A stretch of DNA of 64,000 bases, taken from NCBI GenBank assembly GCA_031551145.1, contig JAVBNZ010000007.1:9613-73612 (forward strand). Direction: 5' to 3'. The position numbers were made by a program, and so were the translations under genes. Below, in pieces: positions 48,154 to 58,100 of this stretch (position 1 is its first letter; every line of letters starts with the position of its first letter). The notes below the pieces were generated by a model. The model saw nothing but the letters and a program-made list of their open reading frames with translations. It was not told the DNA's origin and did not search any database. This DNA is from WRKB01 sp031551145 (lineage in GTDB: Bacteria; Desulfobacterota; Desulfovibrionia; Desulfovibrionales; Desulfovibrionaceae).

Positions 48154-48735
48154 TCATTTCAGGGCGTTTTCGAGGATGTTCCGCACGGTCTCCGGCTCCA
48201 GTGCAGGAAAGGGCCGCAGGGGAGAAGGGACTGTGGCCGGGCGCAGGCGTTTTTCGAACCAGGCCGTGTCAATCCACTGCCCGTTCTTGTAGCCTGTTGC
48301 CGCGAAGACCGCCTGCCTGCGGAAGCCGAAGCGGGCGCACAGGCCTTCGCTTGCCGGATTGGGCAGCGCAACTATGGCGTAGAGGGTATGCAGGTTCTGG
48401 AGAAGCGCGATTTCGATAAGAGCTGCGGCCAGCGCGCCGCCGTAACCACGGCTTCTGTAATCTTTATGGACATAGGCCGAAATTTCGGCATTCCACTGAT
48501 AGGCCGCCCGCTCCATGTGCCTGAAGAGATAGGCGTAGCCGGCCGGCCGGCCTTCGTGCTCGCAGACAAGAAAAGGATAGCGCCTTGAAACGGCGCGGAC
48601 GCGTTGCGCGAAGGCCTCCGGTTCCGGGGCTTGATCCTCGAAGCTGATGTTCGTATTTTCGACGTAGTGGGCATAGATGCGCGAAAGCTCGGCGGCATCG
48701 GACTCCCGCGCTGTTCTGAGGGAAAAGTTGTTCAT
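48154..48735 (-). CDS. GNAT N-acetyltransferase, phosphinothricin/methionine sulfoximine acetyltransferase type
   Basis: 193 residues. The N-terminus LRTARESDAAELSRIYAHYV with ENTNISFEDQAPEPEAFAQR, the AYQWNAEISAYVHKDYRSRG strand leading to the acetyl-CoA loop RSRGYGGAL, and NPASEGLCARFGFRR with WIDTAWFEKRL closely follow the PAT/YncA (MddA) family. These enzymes acetylate methionine sulfone/sulfoximine or phosphinothricin; many are of general detoxification use. ATG at 48735 gives the family N-terminus. It is a single gene, divergent from tolQ, 266 bases away. Confidence 0.85.
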   Translation of the reverse strand: MNNFSLRTARESDAAELSRIYAHYVENTNISFEDQAPEPEAFAQRVRAVSRRYPFLVCEHEGRPAGYAYLFRHMERAAYQWNAEISAYVHKDYRSRGYGGALAAALIEIALLQNLHTLYAIVALPNPASEGLCARFGFRRQAVFAATGYKNGQWIDTAWFEKRLRPATVPSPLRPFPALEPETVRNILENALK

Positions 48736-48925
48736 GGACAGGCTCCGTTTGCGGCTTTGTCCGTCATAACGGGCAGAGCGTTTTCTGTCGGCCGGCCCTC
48801 CGTGAGCGAGCCCGCCGCGACCAAGTATGCCACGGTAAGAAAAACACCCCCTCCCCGCAACTTTTCCCGCATGCACATCCCGATGATCCAGACTTATTCA
48901 AAAAAAAATCTTGAAAAATTCGGCA

Positions 48926-48957
48926 TTGCATTGCATTCTTGAGGCCATTTGTATACA
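48926..48957 (+). promoter_or_regulatory. Candidate promoter of the tol operon
   Basis: TATACA at 48952-48957 is a good -10 box. TTGCAT occurs twice (48926 and 48931), at spacings of 20 and 15 bases, neither ideal. The region before it (48895-48920) is A-rich. Confidence 0.35.
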
Positions 48958-49001
48958 ACGCGCATTCCGCCGTGCGCGGCACTTTTTTTTCGGGAGTGAG
49001 C

Positions 49002-49697
49002 ATGGATCTCAACTTGTACAGTCTTTTCATGCAGGCAAGCCTGGTGGTCAAGGCCATTTTATCCCTGCTTGTTGTGATGTCCATCGGAAGCTGGGCTCTC
49101 ATGATCCAGAAATGGGTATCGCTGCGCGCCGCGTTCAATAAGGCGGAGGAGGGGCTGACCCGTTTCGAGCGCATTGCCGGCCTGCGCGAGGCTGTGCAGT
49201 CGCTGGGATCGGATCCCGCATCCCCCCTGTATTTCGTGGCGCACCAGGGCGTGGTGGAATTCAACCGCGCCAAGGAGGCCGGCACAAACAGCGACGTGGT
49301 GGTGGACAACGTGCGCCGCTCCCTGCGCCAGGGCGTGGGCACGGAACTGGCCCGCCTGCATCATTCGCTCTCGCTGCTGGCGACCACGGCGAACACGGCG
49401 CCCTTTATCGGCCTGTTCGGCACGGTGTGGGGCATCATGCATTCCTTCCACGTCATCGGGGCGGCCAAGTCGGCTTCCCTGGCCACGGTGGCGCCGGGCA
49501 TCTCCGAGGCGCTGGTGGCCACGGCCATCGGCCTGGGTGTGGCGGTGCCGGCCACGGTGGGCTACAATATCTTTCTCGGCAAGCTGAACGAGGTGGAAAC
49601 CCAGCTTGTCAACTTCGCCGGAGTGTTTTTGAACAGCGTGCAGCGCGAGCTTAATGCGCAACGCCCCGTGCAGCGCACGGGCCATACCGAGGGCTGA
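49002..49697 (+). CDS. tolQ: Tol-Pal system protein TolQ (ExbB/TolQ family)
   Basis: 231 residues with three membrane helices (about 15-38, 130-155, 165-195). The family block TANTAPFIGLFGTVWGIMHS and the following ISEALVATAIGLGVAVPA are typical of TolQ/ExbB, the proton-channel part of the Tol motor that energises outer-membrane constriction. The gene order (tolR, a TolA-like gene, tolB, pal) marks it as TolQ rather than ExbB. ATG at 49002 follows GGGAGTGAG. tolR starts one base after the stop. Confidence 0.92.
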   Translation: MDLNLYSLFMQASLVVKAILSLLVVMSIGSWALMIQKWVSLRAAFNKAEEGLTRFERIAGLREAVQSLGSDPASPLYFVAHQGVVEFNRAKEAGTNSDVVVDNVRRSLRQGVGTELARLHHSLSLLATTANTAPFIGLFGTVWGIMHSFHVIGAAKSASLATVAPGISEALVATAIGLGVAVPATVGYNIFLGKLNEVETQLVNFAGVFLNSVQRELNAQRPVQRTGHTEG

Positions 49698-49698
49698 G

Positions 49699-50139
49699 AT
49701 GGGCGCCGGAGCCTACAAACAGGGCAGCTATGTGGCGGAAATCAACGTCACGCCCTTTGTGGACGTGATGCTGGTGCTGCTGATCATCTTCATGGTGACC
49801 GCGCCGATGATGTCGGAAGGGCTGGAAGTCGATCTGCCGAAGACCCGGCAGGTGGAAGTGCTGCCCACCGAGAGCGAGAACATGATCATGACGATCAAGA
49901 AGGACGGCGCGATCCATCTTGACGAATACAAGGTCGACCCGCAGGAACTGCCCGAAAAACTCCGCCTGCTGGTCAAGGACAAGAACAAGTCGCTCTTTCT
50001 CCAGGCGGACAAGGACGTGCCCTACGGGGTGGTTGTGGACGTTATGGGCAGCATCAAGGCCGCGGGCATAGAAAAGCTGGCCGTGGTGGCGTTGCGCTCG
50101 GACGAGGCGGCGACAGGCGCGCCCGCGAAGAAGAAATAA
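49699..50139 (+). CDS. tolR: Tol-Pal system protein TolR (ExbD/TolR family)
   Basis: 146 residues, one N-terminal helix carrying the proton-path aspartate: EINVTPFVDVMLVLLIIFMV with Asp22, then APMMSEGLEVDLPKT and a periplasmic domain. It works with TolQ in the inner membrane. The start ATG 49699 is only one base from the tolQ stop, so translation is coupled. The C-terminus ends in a lysine run. Confidence 0.92.
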   Translation: MGAGAYKQGSYVAEINVTPFVDVMLVLLIIFMVTAPMMSEGLEVDLPKTRQVEVLPTESENMIMTIKKDGAIHLDEYKVDPQELPEKLRLLVKDKNKSLFLQADKDVPYGVVVDVMGSIKAAGIEKLAVVALRSDEAATGAPAKKK

Positions 50140-50172
50140 AAAGATCCAGACGGCTGAGGCCGGGGACAACGG

Positions 50173-51084
50173 ATGCGCCTCGCAAGTTTTGTGCTTTCTC
50201 TTTGCCTGCATGTGGGCCTTGCGCTGCTCATATGGTACTGGCCGGTTTCCCCGCTGATGAAGCAGGACCCGATTCCGGTGACCGTGAGCCTGGTGGACGG
50301 CCTGCCCGGCGGCAACCGCACGCCCGCGCCCCTGCTCGGCCCGCAGGGCGCTCCCGGCAAAACTCTGGCCCCGCCCATGCCGGCTCCGCCCGCAAAGCAC
50401 ACTCCGCAGCCGCCGGAGGCCGCGCCCGTGCCGGAACCCAAGCCGGAACCGCCCAAGGCGCAGCCCAAGCCCGATCTCGACGCCGTGCCCCTGGCGGAAA
50501 AGAAACGTCCGGAACCGGTCAAGCCCGAGCCGCCCAAGGAGGAGCCGAAAAAGCCGGAACCTCCGAAAAAACCCGAGCCTCCCAAACCGGAACCGCCCAA
50601 GACGCCGCCCAAGGAAGAGCCGAAGAAGGCGGAAACGCCGAAGGTCGATCCGGTCAGGGCCGCGCTGGAAAAAGCCAGGGCCGGCTCCAAAAGCCCGCAG
50701 GGCGAGAAGGGCGGCTCAAGCAGCGTGTCCCAGGCTCTGGCCATGGCGCGCAAGCAGGCCGGCGGTCACGGCGGCGGCGGCGGCGGAGAAGGCACGGGGG
50801 AAGGAGCGGGCGGCATAGGCGACGTATATGCCGCGCAGATCGTCATGCTCGTGCAGCCGAACTGGAGCTGGCCGGGCCAGGCGCGCCGCGACCTGACGGT
50901 GGATCTGTTTTTGCGCATCGACGCTTCCGGAATGGTGCAGGAAGTGCGGGTGGAGCGCTCTTCCGGCAATGCGGCCTTTGACAGCAGCGCGATCACGGCC
51001 GTGCGCACCACCAGGGAATTGCCGCCCCCGCCGCCGGAAATACGGCGCAGCGGCATCATCATCGAGTTTTATCCGGGGCAGTGA
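50173..51084 (+). CDS. tolA: TolA/TonB-like energy transducer
   Basis: 303 residues. One N-terminal helix (4-24, SFVLSLCLHVGLALLIWYW), then a periplasm-spanning linker (about 70-165) of EPKPEPPK-like repeats rich in Pro, Lys and Glu, a glycine-rich hinge (GGHGGGGGGEGTGEGAGG) and a C-terminal TonB/TolA_C domain (about 215-303) with YAAQIVMLVQPNWSWPGQA and a VERSSGNAAFDSSAI strand. It passes the force of TolQR to the outer-membrane side. The proline-rich linker resembles TonB, but the operon position and IVMLVQPNW fit TolA. The next gene overlaps or closely follows. Confidence 0.85.
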   Translation: MRLASFVLSLCLHVGLALLIWYWPVSPLMKQDPIPVTVSLVDGLPGGNRTPAPLLGPQGAPGKTLAPPMPAPPAKHTPQPPEAAPVPEPKPEPPKAQPKPDLDAVPLAEKKRPEPVKPEPPKEEPKKPEPPKKPEPPKPEPPKTPPKEEPKKAETPKVDPVRAALEKARAGSKSPQGEKGGSSSVSQALAMARKQAGGHGGGGGGEGTGEGAGGIGDVYAAQIVMLVQPNWSWPGQARRDLTVDLFLRIDASGMVQEVRVERSSGNAAFDSSAITAVRTTRELPPPPPEIRRSGIIIEFYPGQ

Positions 51085-51149
51085 CGCCCATCGGAGGCGG
51101 GCGCGTCCGCCGGGCGCGCGATTTTCATATGTATGCACGGGAGCATGCC

Positions 51150-51947
51150 ATGCGTATCGCGCAAACGGGTTTGTTCTTGGCGGTTCTGGGCCTGCTGTGC
51201 CTTGCCCGGCCGGCCCCGGCGGCCGTGGCGGCGGCGGATCAAAGCAGCGGCTACGCCGGTCTGGTGCTCGACAAGGTGAGCAGGCACTGGCAGCCCCCCG
51301 CGGATTCCACGCCCCGCACGGCCCATATCCGGGTGCGCATCGACTCCGGCGGCAGGGTCGTTTCCTGCGCGCCCACCGCGCCTTCGGGCAATCCCGCGCT
51401 GGACGCCTCGCTCTGCGCGGCCGTCAAGGCGGCCGGCGGCTTTGCCGAACCGCCCTACAGCATGCCTATAGACGTTTTTCTCCATTTCTGGACAGGGCAG
51501 CCCGGCCAAGCTTCTGAGCGGGCGCCCGTACAAACGCCGGGCAGCCCGACGGCCGAGCGGCGTTCCCAAAGCGCGCCGTCGGCCCTTGCCCCGGCGCACG
51601 GCGCGGCCGATGCTCCCGAAAGGGCGGCTCCCTCCAAAGAGGTTTTGAAGCAGACCCCTTCCGGGGATGCCGCCGCCGCCGAAAACGCCTATGTGGCAAA
51701 GGTTATGGAGCGCATACGGCCCCACATAGCGCTGCCCAAAGATGTCAGGGGCGGGAAAAGCTGCACGGTGCGCGTGCTGGTGGACGCCAAGGGCCGCATT
51801 GTGCGTTCCGCCTTGTCGGGCAAGACGAAGCCGAATTCCTTCGACAAGGCCGTACTCAAAGCCGTGGGCAAGACGGGCAAAGTGGATCCGCCGCCCGGCG
51901 GAAGCGAACGGGAACTGGCTTTGACCTTTGTGTTGGAAGGAGCGTAA
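51150..51947 (+). CDS. Exported protein with two TonB/TolA C-terminal-like segments
   Basis: 265 residues. ATG at 51150 is chosen because GGGAG lies 7 bases upstream and a clear signal peptide follows (MRIAQTGLFLAVLGLLCLAR, cleavage near PAAVA). Two related modules are seen: YAGLVLDKVSRHWQPP...VRIDSGGRVVSCAPTAPSGN (about 35-100) and YVAKVMERIRPHIALP...VLVDAKGRIVRSALSGKTKP (about 175-265), both like the TonB_C fold that contacts outer-membrane partners. A low-complexity linker joins them. There is no membrane anchor after cleavage, so it should be free in the periplasm. Placed between tolA and tolB, it may be an accessory Tol protein. Longer starts at 51081 and 51129 are possible. Confidence 0.7.
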   Translation: MRIAQTGLFLAVLGLLCLARPAPAAVAAADQSSGYAGLVLDKVSRHWQPPADSTPRTAHIRVRIDSGGRVVSCAPTAPSGNPALDASLCAAVKAAGGFAEPPYSMPIDVFLHFWTGQPGQASERAPVQTPGSPTAERRSQSAPSALAPAHGAADAPERAAPSKEVLKQTPSGDAAAAENAYVAKVMERIRPHIALPKDVRGGKSCTVRVLVDAKGRIVRSALSGKTKPNSFDKAVLKAVGKTGKVDPPPGGSERELALTFVLEGA

Positions 51948-52019
51948 AAAGCATTTACGCGTTCGCGCATATCGGCTATTGTTGTTATACATCCGCAACC
52001 CCAATGACGGGAATACACT

Positions 52020-53336
52020 ATGAAAGTTCCGCATTTTCTTCAAATTATCCTCTGCACGCTCCTGCTGTTCACCGGTTCCGAATCTTGGGCCGCGCCCGTA
52101 CGGGCGGTCCTGGTCGGCTCCGGGCAGCAGACCATCAAAGTGGCCCAGGCCGCGCCCCTCGCCGGACCAGGCGTGAAGGCCGAATCTCTGGGCGCGGAGC
52201 TGCAAAGCCTGATTACCGAAAACCTGAACATTCTGCCCTTCATTGAGCTGACGGACCCCATGGCCGTGCTCGGGGGCACGGTGCTGCAGGGCGCGGACGC
52301 GCCGGGCGTCGATTTCAAGCGTTTCCAGCTTGCCGGAGCGGCCGTGCTGCTCACCGCTTCCTGGCCGAACGGAGACGGCCCCGGAAAAATGGCCGAGCTG
52401 CGCATTTTCGATACTTCCGCCGGCCAGCGCCTGTTCGCGGCCCAGTATCCGGACCTGCGCAGGGAAATCTTGCCCGAAGTGGCGGATCGCTTCTGCGCCA
52501 GCCTGCTGGAAGTGTTGATCGGCAACGGAGACTTTTTCCGCTCCACCCTGGCCTTTATCAAGAAAGTCAGCCGCAACAAGGCCGACGTGTGGGTGATGAA
52601 GCCCACCGGCAGGGGCCTCAAGCAGGTGACAAACATACCGGGCGAGGCGCTTTCCCCCTCCTGGTCGCTGGACGGGCGCTTCATCGTCTTTTCGCACATA
52701 GACGACCGCTCCCACGCCCTGGGCGTGTGGGACAGGACCACCGGGCAGGTGCAGCGCATACGTTTTCCGGGCAACACGGTCATCGGGCCGAGCTTCACGC
52801 CCGAAAACAGGGTGGCGGTGTCGCTTTCCCAGGGCAGAAACCCCGACATCTACCTGCTCACCCATTCTTTCCAGGTGGACAGGGCATTGGAATCAAGTTC
52901 CTCCATCAACGTTTCGCCCAGCTTCAGCGCGGACGGAACAAAGATGGCCTTTACCTCCAGCCGGCTGGGCGGCCCGCAGATCTTCATAAAGGATCTGGGC
53001 GGCGGCGGGGTGACACGCATCTCGCGCGAGGGCGGCTACAACACCGAGCCCAACTTGAGCCGCGACGGCACGCTTATCGTCTACACCCGGCTTACGGATT
53101 TCGGACAGCGCATCTTTGTGCAGGATTTGCGCACGGGCGCCGAAAAACAGGTAACCTTCGGCCCCGGCTCGGACGAGCAGCCCTCGTTCGCGCCGGACAG
53201 CTATTTCATCGCTTTCAGCTCCAGCCGGGGCGGCGCGCGCCAGCTTTATCTCACCACGCGCCACGGCGCGGAGCCCAGACACCTGCGCAGCGGCGGGGGA
53301 GACTGCTCCTTCCCGCGCTGGGGCATGGTCAAATAG
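52020..53336 (+). CDS. tolB: Tol-Pal system protein TolB
   Basis: 438 residues. Signal peptide 1-24 (ending ESWA-APV), an N-terminal TolB domain (about 30-160) and a six-bladed propeller of PD40 repeats: GEALSPSWSLDGRFIVFSHI, NVSPSFSADGTKMAFTSSRL, NTEPNLSRDGTLIVYTRL, and DEQPSFAPDSYFIAFSSSRG at the end. It is a soluble periplasmic protein that binds Pal and links it to TolA. ATG at 52020 is 72 bases after the preceding stop, preceded by GACGGGAA. Confidence 0.95.
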   Translation: MKVPHFLQIILCTLLLFTGSESWAAPVRAVLVGSGQQTIKVAQAAPLAGPGVKAESLGAELQSLITENLNILPFIELTDPMAVLGGTVLQGADAPGVDFKRFQLAGAAVLLTASWPNGDGPGKMAELRIFDTSAGQRLFAAQYPDLRREILPEVADRFCASLLEVLIGNGDFFRSTLAFIKKVSRNKADVWVMKPTGRGLKQVTNIPGEALSPSWSLDGRFIVFSHIDDRSHALGVWDRTTGQVQRIRFPGNTVIGPSFTPENRVAVSLSQGRNPDIYLLTHSFQVDRALESSSSINVSPSFSADGTKMAFTSSRLGGPQIFIKDLGGGGVTRISREGGYNTEPNLSRDGTLIVYTRLTDFGQRIFVQDLRTGAEKQVTFGPGSDEQPSFAPDSYFIAFSSSRGGARQLYLTTRHGAEPRHLRSGGGDCSFPRWGMVK

Positions 53337-53406
53337 AAAACGCGGCAGGAGGCACAGCGACGGCAAGCATCGTATTCTTCACAAGCTTTGGGAAACATGT
53401 CCGCGC

Positions 53407-53435
53407 TTGACAAAAAGAGGTGTGCGACACATACC
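53407..53435 (+). promoter_or_regulatory. Candidate internal promoter for pal
   Basis: TTGACA (53407-53412), a 17-base spacer and CATACC (53430-53435). The 195-base tolB-pal gap supports a separate promoter. A perfect hairpin, CCGCACC (53447-53453) with GGTGCGG (53458-53464), lies just downstream in the would-be leader. Confidence 0.45.
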
Positions 53436-53531
53436 TCTTCATGTCGCCGCACCGGGCGGTGCGGATGTTCAGGAAAGAAGGCCCGAAATCATATTGATCA
53501 TACCAGAAGGAAAGTTGTTCAGGAGGCATTT

Positions 53532-54014
53532 ATGAATTTTCTCACTCGCATATCTCTGCCTGCCGTGCTGCTCATGGCGTTGCTCGTCGGAGTCGGCTGC
53601 TCGAAAAAATCCACGGAAACCGCCCCGTATGACGACGGCGGCGGCGACCCGGCCATGAGGGCCGCCGCGCAGCAGATCAGCGGCAACATCGTGTATTTTG
53701 ACTTCGACAAGTTCGACATCAAGCCGGAATACCGCGAAATGCTCCGTCAGAAAGCCGAACTGATGAAACGGTACCCGCAGATCCGGGTGCGCATCGAAGG
53801 CAACTGCGACTCCAGGGGCACCCAGGAATACAACCTGGCCCTCGGCGAGCGCCGCGCCCGCGCCGCCTACGACTACATGGCCATGCTCGGCGTCAATGCC
53901 GGTCAGATGGAAATCTTGAGCTACGGCAAGGAACATCCGGCTGTGGAAGGCAGCGGCGAAGCGGTCTGGAGCAAGAACCGCCGCGACGAGTTCCGCATTA
54001 TTTCGGGAAGATAG
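53532..54014 (+). CDS. pal: Peptidoglycan-associated lipoprotein Pal
   Basis: 160 residues. A lipoprotein signal ends at Cys23 (LLVGVGC; glycine at -3 is slightly off the usual lipobox). A short linker follows, then an OmpA-like domain (about 50-160) with VYFDFDKFDIKPEYREML, IEGNCDSRGTQEYNLALGER and RAAYDYMAMLGV, ending RRDEFRII. It sits on the inner leaflet of the outer membrane and binds peptidoglycan and TolB. ATG at 53532 follows AGGAGG by 5 bases. A structured repeat follows the gene. Confidence 0.95.
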   Translation: MNFLTRISLPAVLLMALLVGVGCSKKSTETAPYDDGGGDPAMRAAAQQISGNIVYFDFDKFDIKPEYREMLRQKAELMKRYPQIRVRIEGNCDSRGTQEYNLALGERRARAAYDYMAMLGVNAGQMEILSYGKEHPAVEGSGEAVWSKNRRDEFRIISGR

Positions 54015-54058
54015 CTTCTCGATAACCGCACGGACATGTAACGGGGGCCGTTCGCCTT

Positions 54059-54188
54059 AGAGCATTTTGCTTTTGAAAATGCTCTGGATCCGCGGAACAT
54101 CGTTCCGCAGATCCCGTCCCGCAGGCGCAGGCGAAATCGCATTTCGTCGTCAAGCGCCGAAGGGAGCGTTTCAAAAACAATCTGCTCT
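54059..54188 (+). repeat. AGAGCA repeat, subtype 1 (copy C)
   Basis: 130 bp, same orientation and order as copy A: AGAGCATTTT/AAAATGCTCT hairpin, a GCGGAA/TTCCGC hairpin with a shorter loop (CATCG), the core GGCGAAAT/ATTTCG, and the end CAATCTGCTCT. It lies in the 329-base gap between pal and the TPR gene; the remainder (54189-54343) shows no gene. Confidence 0.85.
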
Positions 54189-54343
54189 AAGGGGCGGCCC
54201 TTTTTCCCCTGTTGCGGCCGAAACGCTTCACGCGCAGAGCCGCATAACGGCGGGCGGGGCTCGCCTGTGACCCGGCCGGGAAGATTCCGGCCGATTCCGC
54301 GGCACGCCGCGTTTGCGGAATGCCTGGATGTACCGGAGCCCCT

Positions 54344-55069
54344 ATGGCCGCTCGCAAGAAAAAAGACGGACGTAAAAAAGAAGCCCCCCGGCCGGAGGAA
54401 GCGCTCAGCATGGAGAAAGCCCCGGCGACCGGAGCCGTTGCGCCTTCCGCCGCGCCGCGCGCCGGACAGCCCGCGCCCGAGCGCGGCATGGTGCGTTCGA
54501 GCACCCTCTGGATAAGTTCCATAGTCTGCCTGTTGCTGGGCCTGTACCTGGGCACGCTGCTGCCCGGCCTGCGCGGTGTTGAGGCTCCCGCGCCGCAGGG
54601 CGCTCCGCAGGGGCAGGCCGCGCAGCCGGCCGCGCCCGCCGCCCCGGCCGACGGGAACGAGGGGCACATCCGCGAACTGGAGCAGTCCCTGCAGAAAAAT
54701 CCGCAGGACATGCCCGGCTGGATCAAACTGGGCAACCATTATTTTGACGCGAACAAACCCCGCGACGCCGTCCGCGCCTACGAACGGGCGCTGGCGCTCA
54801 AGCCCGACAATCCCGACGTGCTGACGGACATGGGCATCATGTACCGCCAGTTGGGCGAATTTGACCGGGCTCTGGAAAAATTCGCCCTGGCCTCCAAAAT
54901 CAACCCCCTGCACGAACAGTCCCGCTTCAATCAGGGCGTTGTGCTGTTTTTCGATTTGAACCGCAAGGAAGAGGCGCGTAAGGTATGGAACGCGCTGGTC
55001 TCCATCAACCCCGACGCCAAGGCGCCGGACGGCACGCCGGTGCGCAGGCTGCTCACCGAATTGAAATAG
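54344..55069 (+). CDS. Membrane-anchored TPR protein
   Basis: 241 residues. A basic cytoplasmic N-terminus (AARKKKDGRKKEAPR), one membrane helix (about 52-70, STLWISSIVCLLLGLYLGTL), a Pro/Ala linker, and about three TPR units from 110: MPGWIKLGNHYFDANKPRDA, VRAYERALALKPDNPDVLTD, MGIMYRQLGEFDRALEKFAL, ASKINPLHEQSRFNQGVVLF. The layout recalls CcmI/NrfG-type or YfgM-like assembly helpers, but no partner gene shows which. ATG 54344 has GGAG 6 bases upstream; an ATG 24 bases earlier is less likely. It precedes the large kinase-like gene by 64 bases. Confidence 0.8.
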   Translation: MAARKKKDGRKKEAPRPEEALSMEKAPATGAVAPSAAPRAGQPAPERGMVRSSTLWISSIVCLLLGLYLGTLLPGLRGVEAPAPQGAPQGQAAQPAAPAAPADGNEGHIRELEQSLQKNPQDMPGWIKLGNHYFDANKPRDAVRAYERALALKPDNPDVLTDMGIMYRQLGEFDRALEKFALASKINPLHEQSRFNQGVVLFFDLNRKEEARKVWNALVSINPDAKAPDGTPVRRLLTELK

Positions 55070-55133
55070 GCCTTTCGTTTCGCGCCCGCCGCCGACGGAC
55101 GCGGCATCAACCGCTACCCGGGACCAGGGGAAT

Positions 55134-58100
55134 ATGAGCCGGAAGCTCGCCTTTGGAATACGCCTGCTCTGCTTCGCATTCCTGATCGCGCTCGCCGCGC
55201 ACCCTTCATACGCCGCGCAGCAGGGGCAGCGTCCTCTGCCCGTGCTCCGGGTGCAGGATTTCCTGCCCTGCCGCTCGTATTTCGACTGGACGCTCGACCC
55301 CGGCGGCAAGGCCGACATACGGGAGATCGCCGCGCCCGAGCGCGACGCGCAGTTCACTCCCCTGAACGGTGGCCTTCCGTTGCGCGCCTCCGGCACCCTC
55401 TGGCTGCGTCTCACTCTGGGGCCGCGCCCCCCGGAGCAACGTCCCGCAACCCTGCTGCTCGACATGGGCGACGGCCTGCCCGGCACGCCCCTGCTGTTCG
55501 CCCCCCGGCAAAATCCTTTCACGGAAGCGCGTGAATGGCAGGATTTCCAGCCCAGCCGGCAATCCGTATTTCTGCTGCCCGAAACCCAGACCGCGCCCCT
55601 GACCGTCTACGTTCGCCTGGAAGGCACGCCCGGTCTCTGGTTCGAACCCGTGCTGCGCACTCCGCACAACGCGGCCGCCGCGTCGGAGCGTCTTGTGCGG
55701 CCGGCCGTGCTGACCGCCCTGGGAGCGGCCGCGCTGCTCTGTCTGCTGCGCGCCCTGTCCGAGCGCGGCCAGTGGCGCATCTGGACGAGTCTGTATACGG
55801 CCGCCGCCTTCATCCAGGCGTACTGGGGCATGCCCGCCGCGCCCGAAGGCAGCGTGCTGCTGCGTGATCTGCCGGGCGTGCTCGCGCCGGGCATCGCGCT
55901 CATGCTGCTGCCCCATGTGGGGCGCCATCTCATGCGCACCCGCACGGCCGCACCCGCTCTGGATCTGCAGTTCCTGCTGCTTTCCCTGCCGGGCGCGGCG
56001 CTGGCGCTGCTGCCGCTCGCGCCCGGCATGGCCTGGACCTGCCGCTATGTCGCCCTCTGGCCGGCCGTGATGCTGCTGTTCATTCCCACCGCCCTCGGCG
56101 CCTGGCTTTACGGTCTGCCCGGCGCCCGGCGCTTTTTGCTGGCCTGCCTCGCGCCCCTGGCGGGCGTGGTCGCCGGGACAGCCGGCCTGTTTTTCGGGCC
56201 GAGCGCGCTGCTTGCCTCGTGCCCCATGCTGGGGGTGGCTCTGGGCGCGCTTTGCATCGCGGGCACGGCCGCGCCCAGGGAATACGAGAGAGAAGAACGG
56301 ACCGCGCCTGCCCGCGGCCTGCCCGAACCGGGGCTTTCCCCGGATATTTCCCCCGAGCTTTCCGTTGACGTGGGCGATCCCGTGCCCCGCCCGGCGGCCG
56401 AAGCCGAAGAGGAAGAACCCGGCCTGCGTCTGCTTTCTCCCGCCGAACTGGAGGCGGAAACGGGAAGCGCGCCTGTGGAGGCTGTTCCCGCTCCCGCCGT
56501 TCCTCCGGCGGACGGCGGAAGTGACGGCAACGTGCGCGCGGCGCGGCTGCGGCCCCTGCTGGCGAATCTGCTGCGCGAAAGTTCGGGGCTGGCCCAATGC
56601 GCTCTGCCGCCCGCGGCCCGGCAGCATATTGAGGCCGTGCAGGCGGCCGGGCGCGGCATCGCCGCCTTGCTTGACGAAGCGCAAACCCCGCGCCGGGTGC
56701 CTGTTCCCGTGGTTTTTGACCTCCAGCAACTGCTGCGCGATCTTCACGCCGGGGCGGCTGCCGAGGCCGAGCGCAGGGGACTGAGCTTTTCCTGGTTCAT
56801 GCCGCCGCATCTGTCGCACTATTATTTCGGGGATGCCGAAGGGCTGGCCGAGGTGCTGCGCCTGTTGCTCGAAAGCTCCATCCGCGCTTCCAAAAAAGGC
56901 TTTGTGCAACTCGCGGTGCGCCGGATGCCGGAAAGTGTGGAGCCCGGCCATCTGCTCTTTTCCGTAAGCGACACGGGGTCCGGCATGCCTCCCCGAGGGC
57001 GCGGCTCCACCGCGCTGCTGCGCGCCTGGGAGTTCGCCGGCGCGCACGGCGGCGGCGTGAGCGTGGAGAGCGACGGGCGCGGCGCGGTGATCAGCTTTAC
57101 CCTTCATCTGGAACCGCACGGCGCGACCATCCGGACCGAGCCGCACCAGACCGCCCGCCCGGCACGCGTGCTCATCGTGGACGAATTGGCCGGCAGCCGG
57201 CGGCTGTTGAGCTTCTTTCTGGAAGATCTGCCCTGCGACATACAGGAGGCCCGCAACAGCGAAGAAGCCGCGCGTCTGCACGCGGAAAAGCCCTTTGACC
57301 TGCTGCTGCTCGACTGCGACATGCCGGAGGCGGAAAATATCGAAGCCCTGGCGGGTCTGCGCGCGCGGGAACGGGCAGAGGAACGCCGGCCCGTTCCCCT
57401 GCTGGCCCTGGAATCGGAAGAATCCCGCTGGGAAGGACTGCAGGCTCTGGGCGAGATCCATCTCCTGACCAAGCCCATTGCGCGCGGACCCCTGCGGGAA
57501 ACCGTGCTGCGCCTGCTGCGCGCTGAAGAGCCGGCCGAAGCCCCGCAAGCGGCTTTGCCCGACGAAGCTCTCCGGCCTGTCGGTGCGGGAGCCCCTGAGG
57601 AAGCTCCGCTGGATCTGCCGCCTCCCGTGGCCTATGGGCCGGGCAGACAGCCGGAAGCGCGGGACGCTTTTGTGCCCCTGAGCCTGGATGTGCGCCTGGA
57701 TCTGCCGCTCGGGCCGCCGGCCGCGCCCCCGCAACCTGCGTCGCGGCGGGCCGCTGAACCGGCGGCGCTCAGCTTAACCGCGCCGGAAACGCCGTCCGCT
57801 CTCCCGGTCGCCGAAGAACCGCCCGTCCCTGTAGCGGAGCCCGCAATTTTTCTTCCCGAGCCGGAAATGCAGCCCGCGCCGCCGTCTTCTCCCCCCCCGG
57901 CGATGGAGCCTGTTTCCCAGGCGCTGTATCCGCCGGAAAAGTTTTCGGAATTTCCCACCACCCTGGACAGAATGCCGGCGGATTTCCTGCACCATGCGGA
58001 GCCGGTCGACGGCTCTCAATGCCTGAGTCCCCCGGCGGCTTTGATGCGCACTCCGCTGCTCCAGCCTTTCGAAAGCCGCGCTTCCGAGCCGCCGGAAGCC

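Noticed and set aside
53998..54180. Small minus-strand frame over the repeat at 54059, matching translated repeats elsewhere
   Set aside because: The similar peptides reflect the repeat DNA itself; these intergenic copies lie outside genes and have no ribosome sites.
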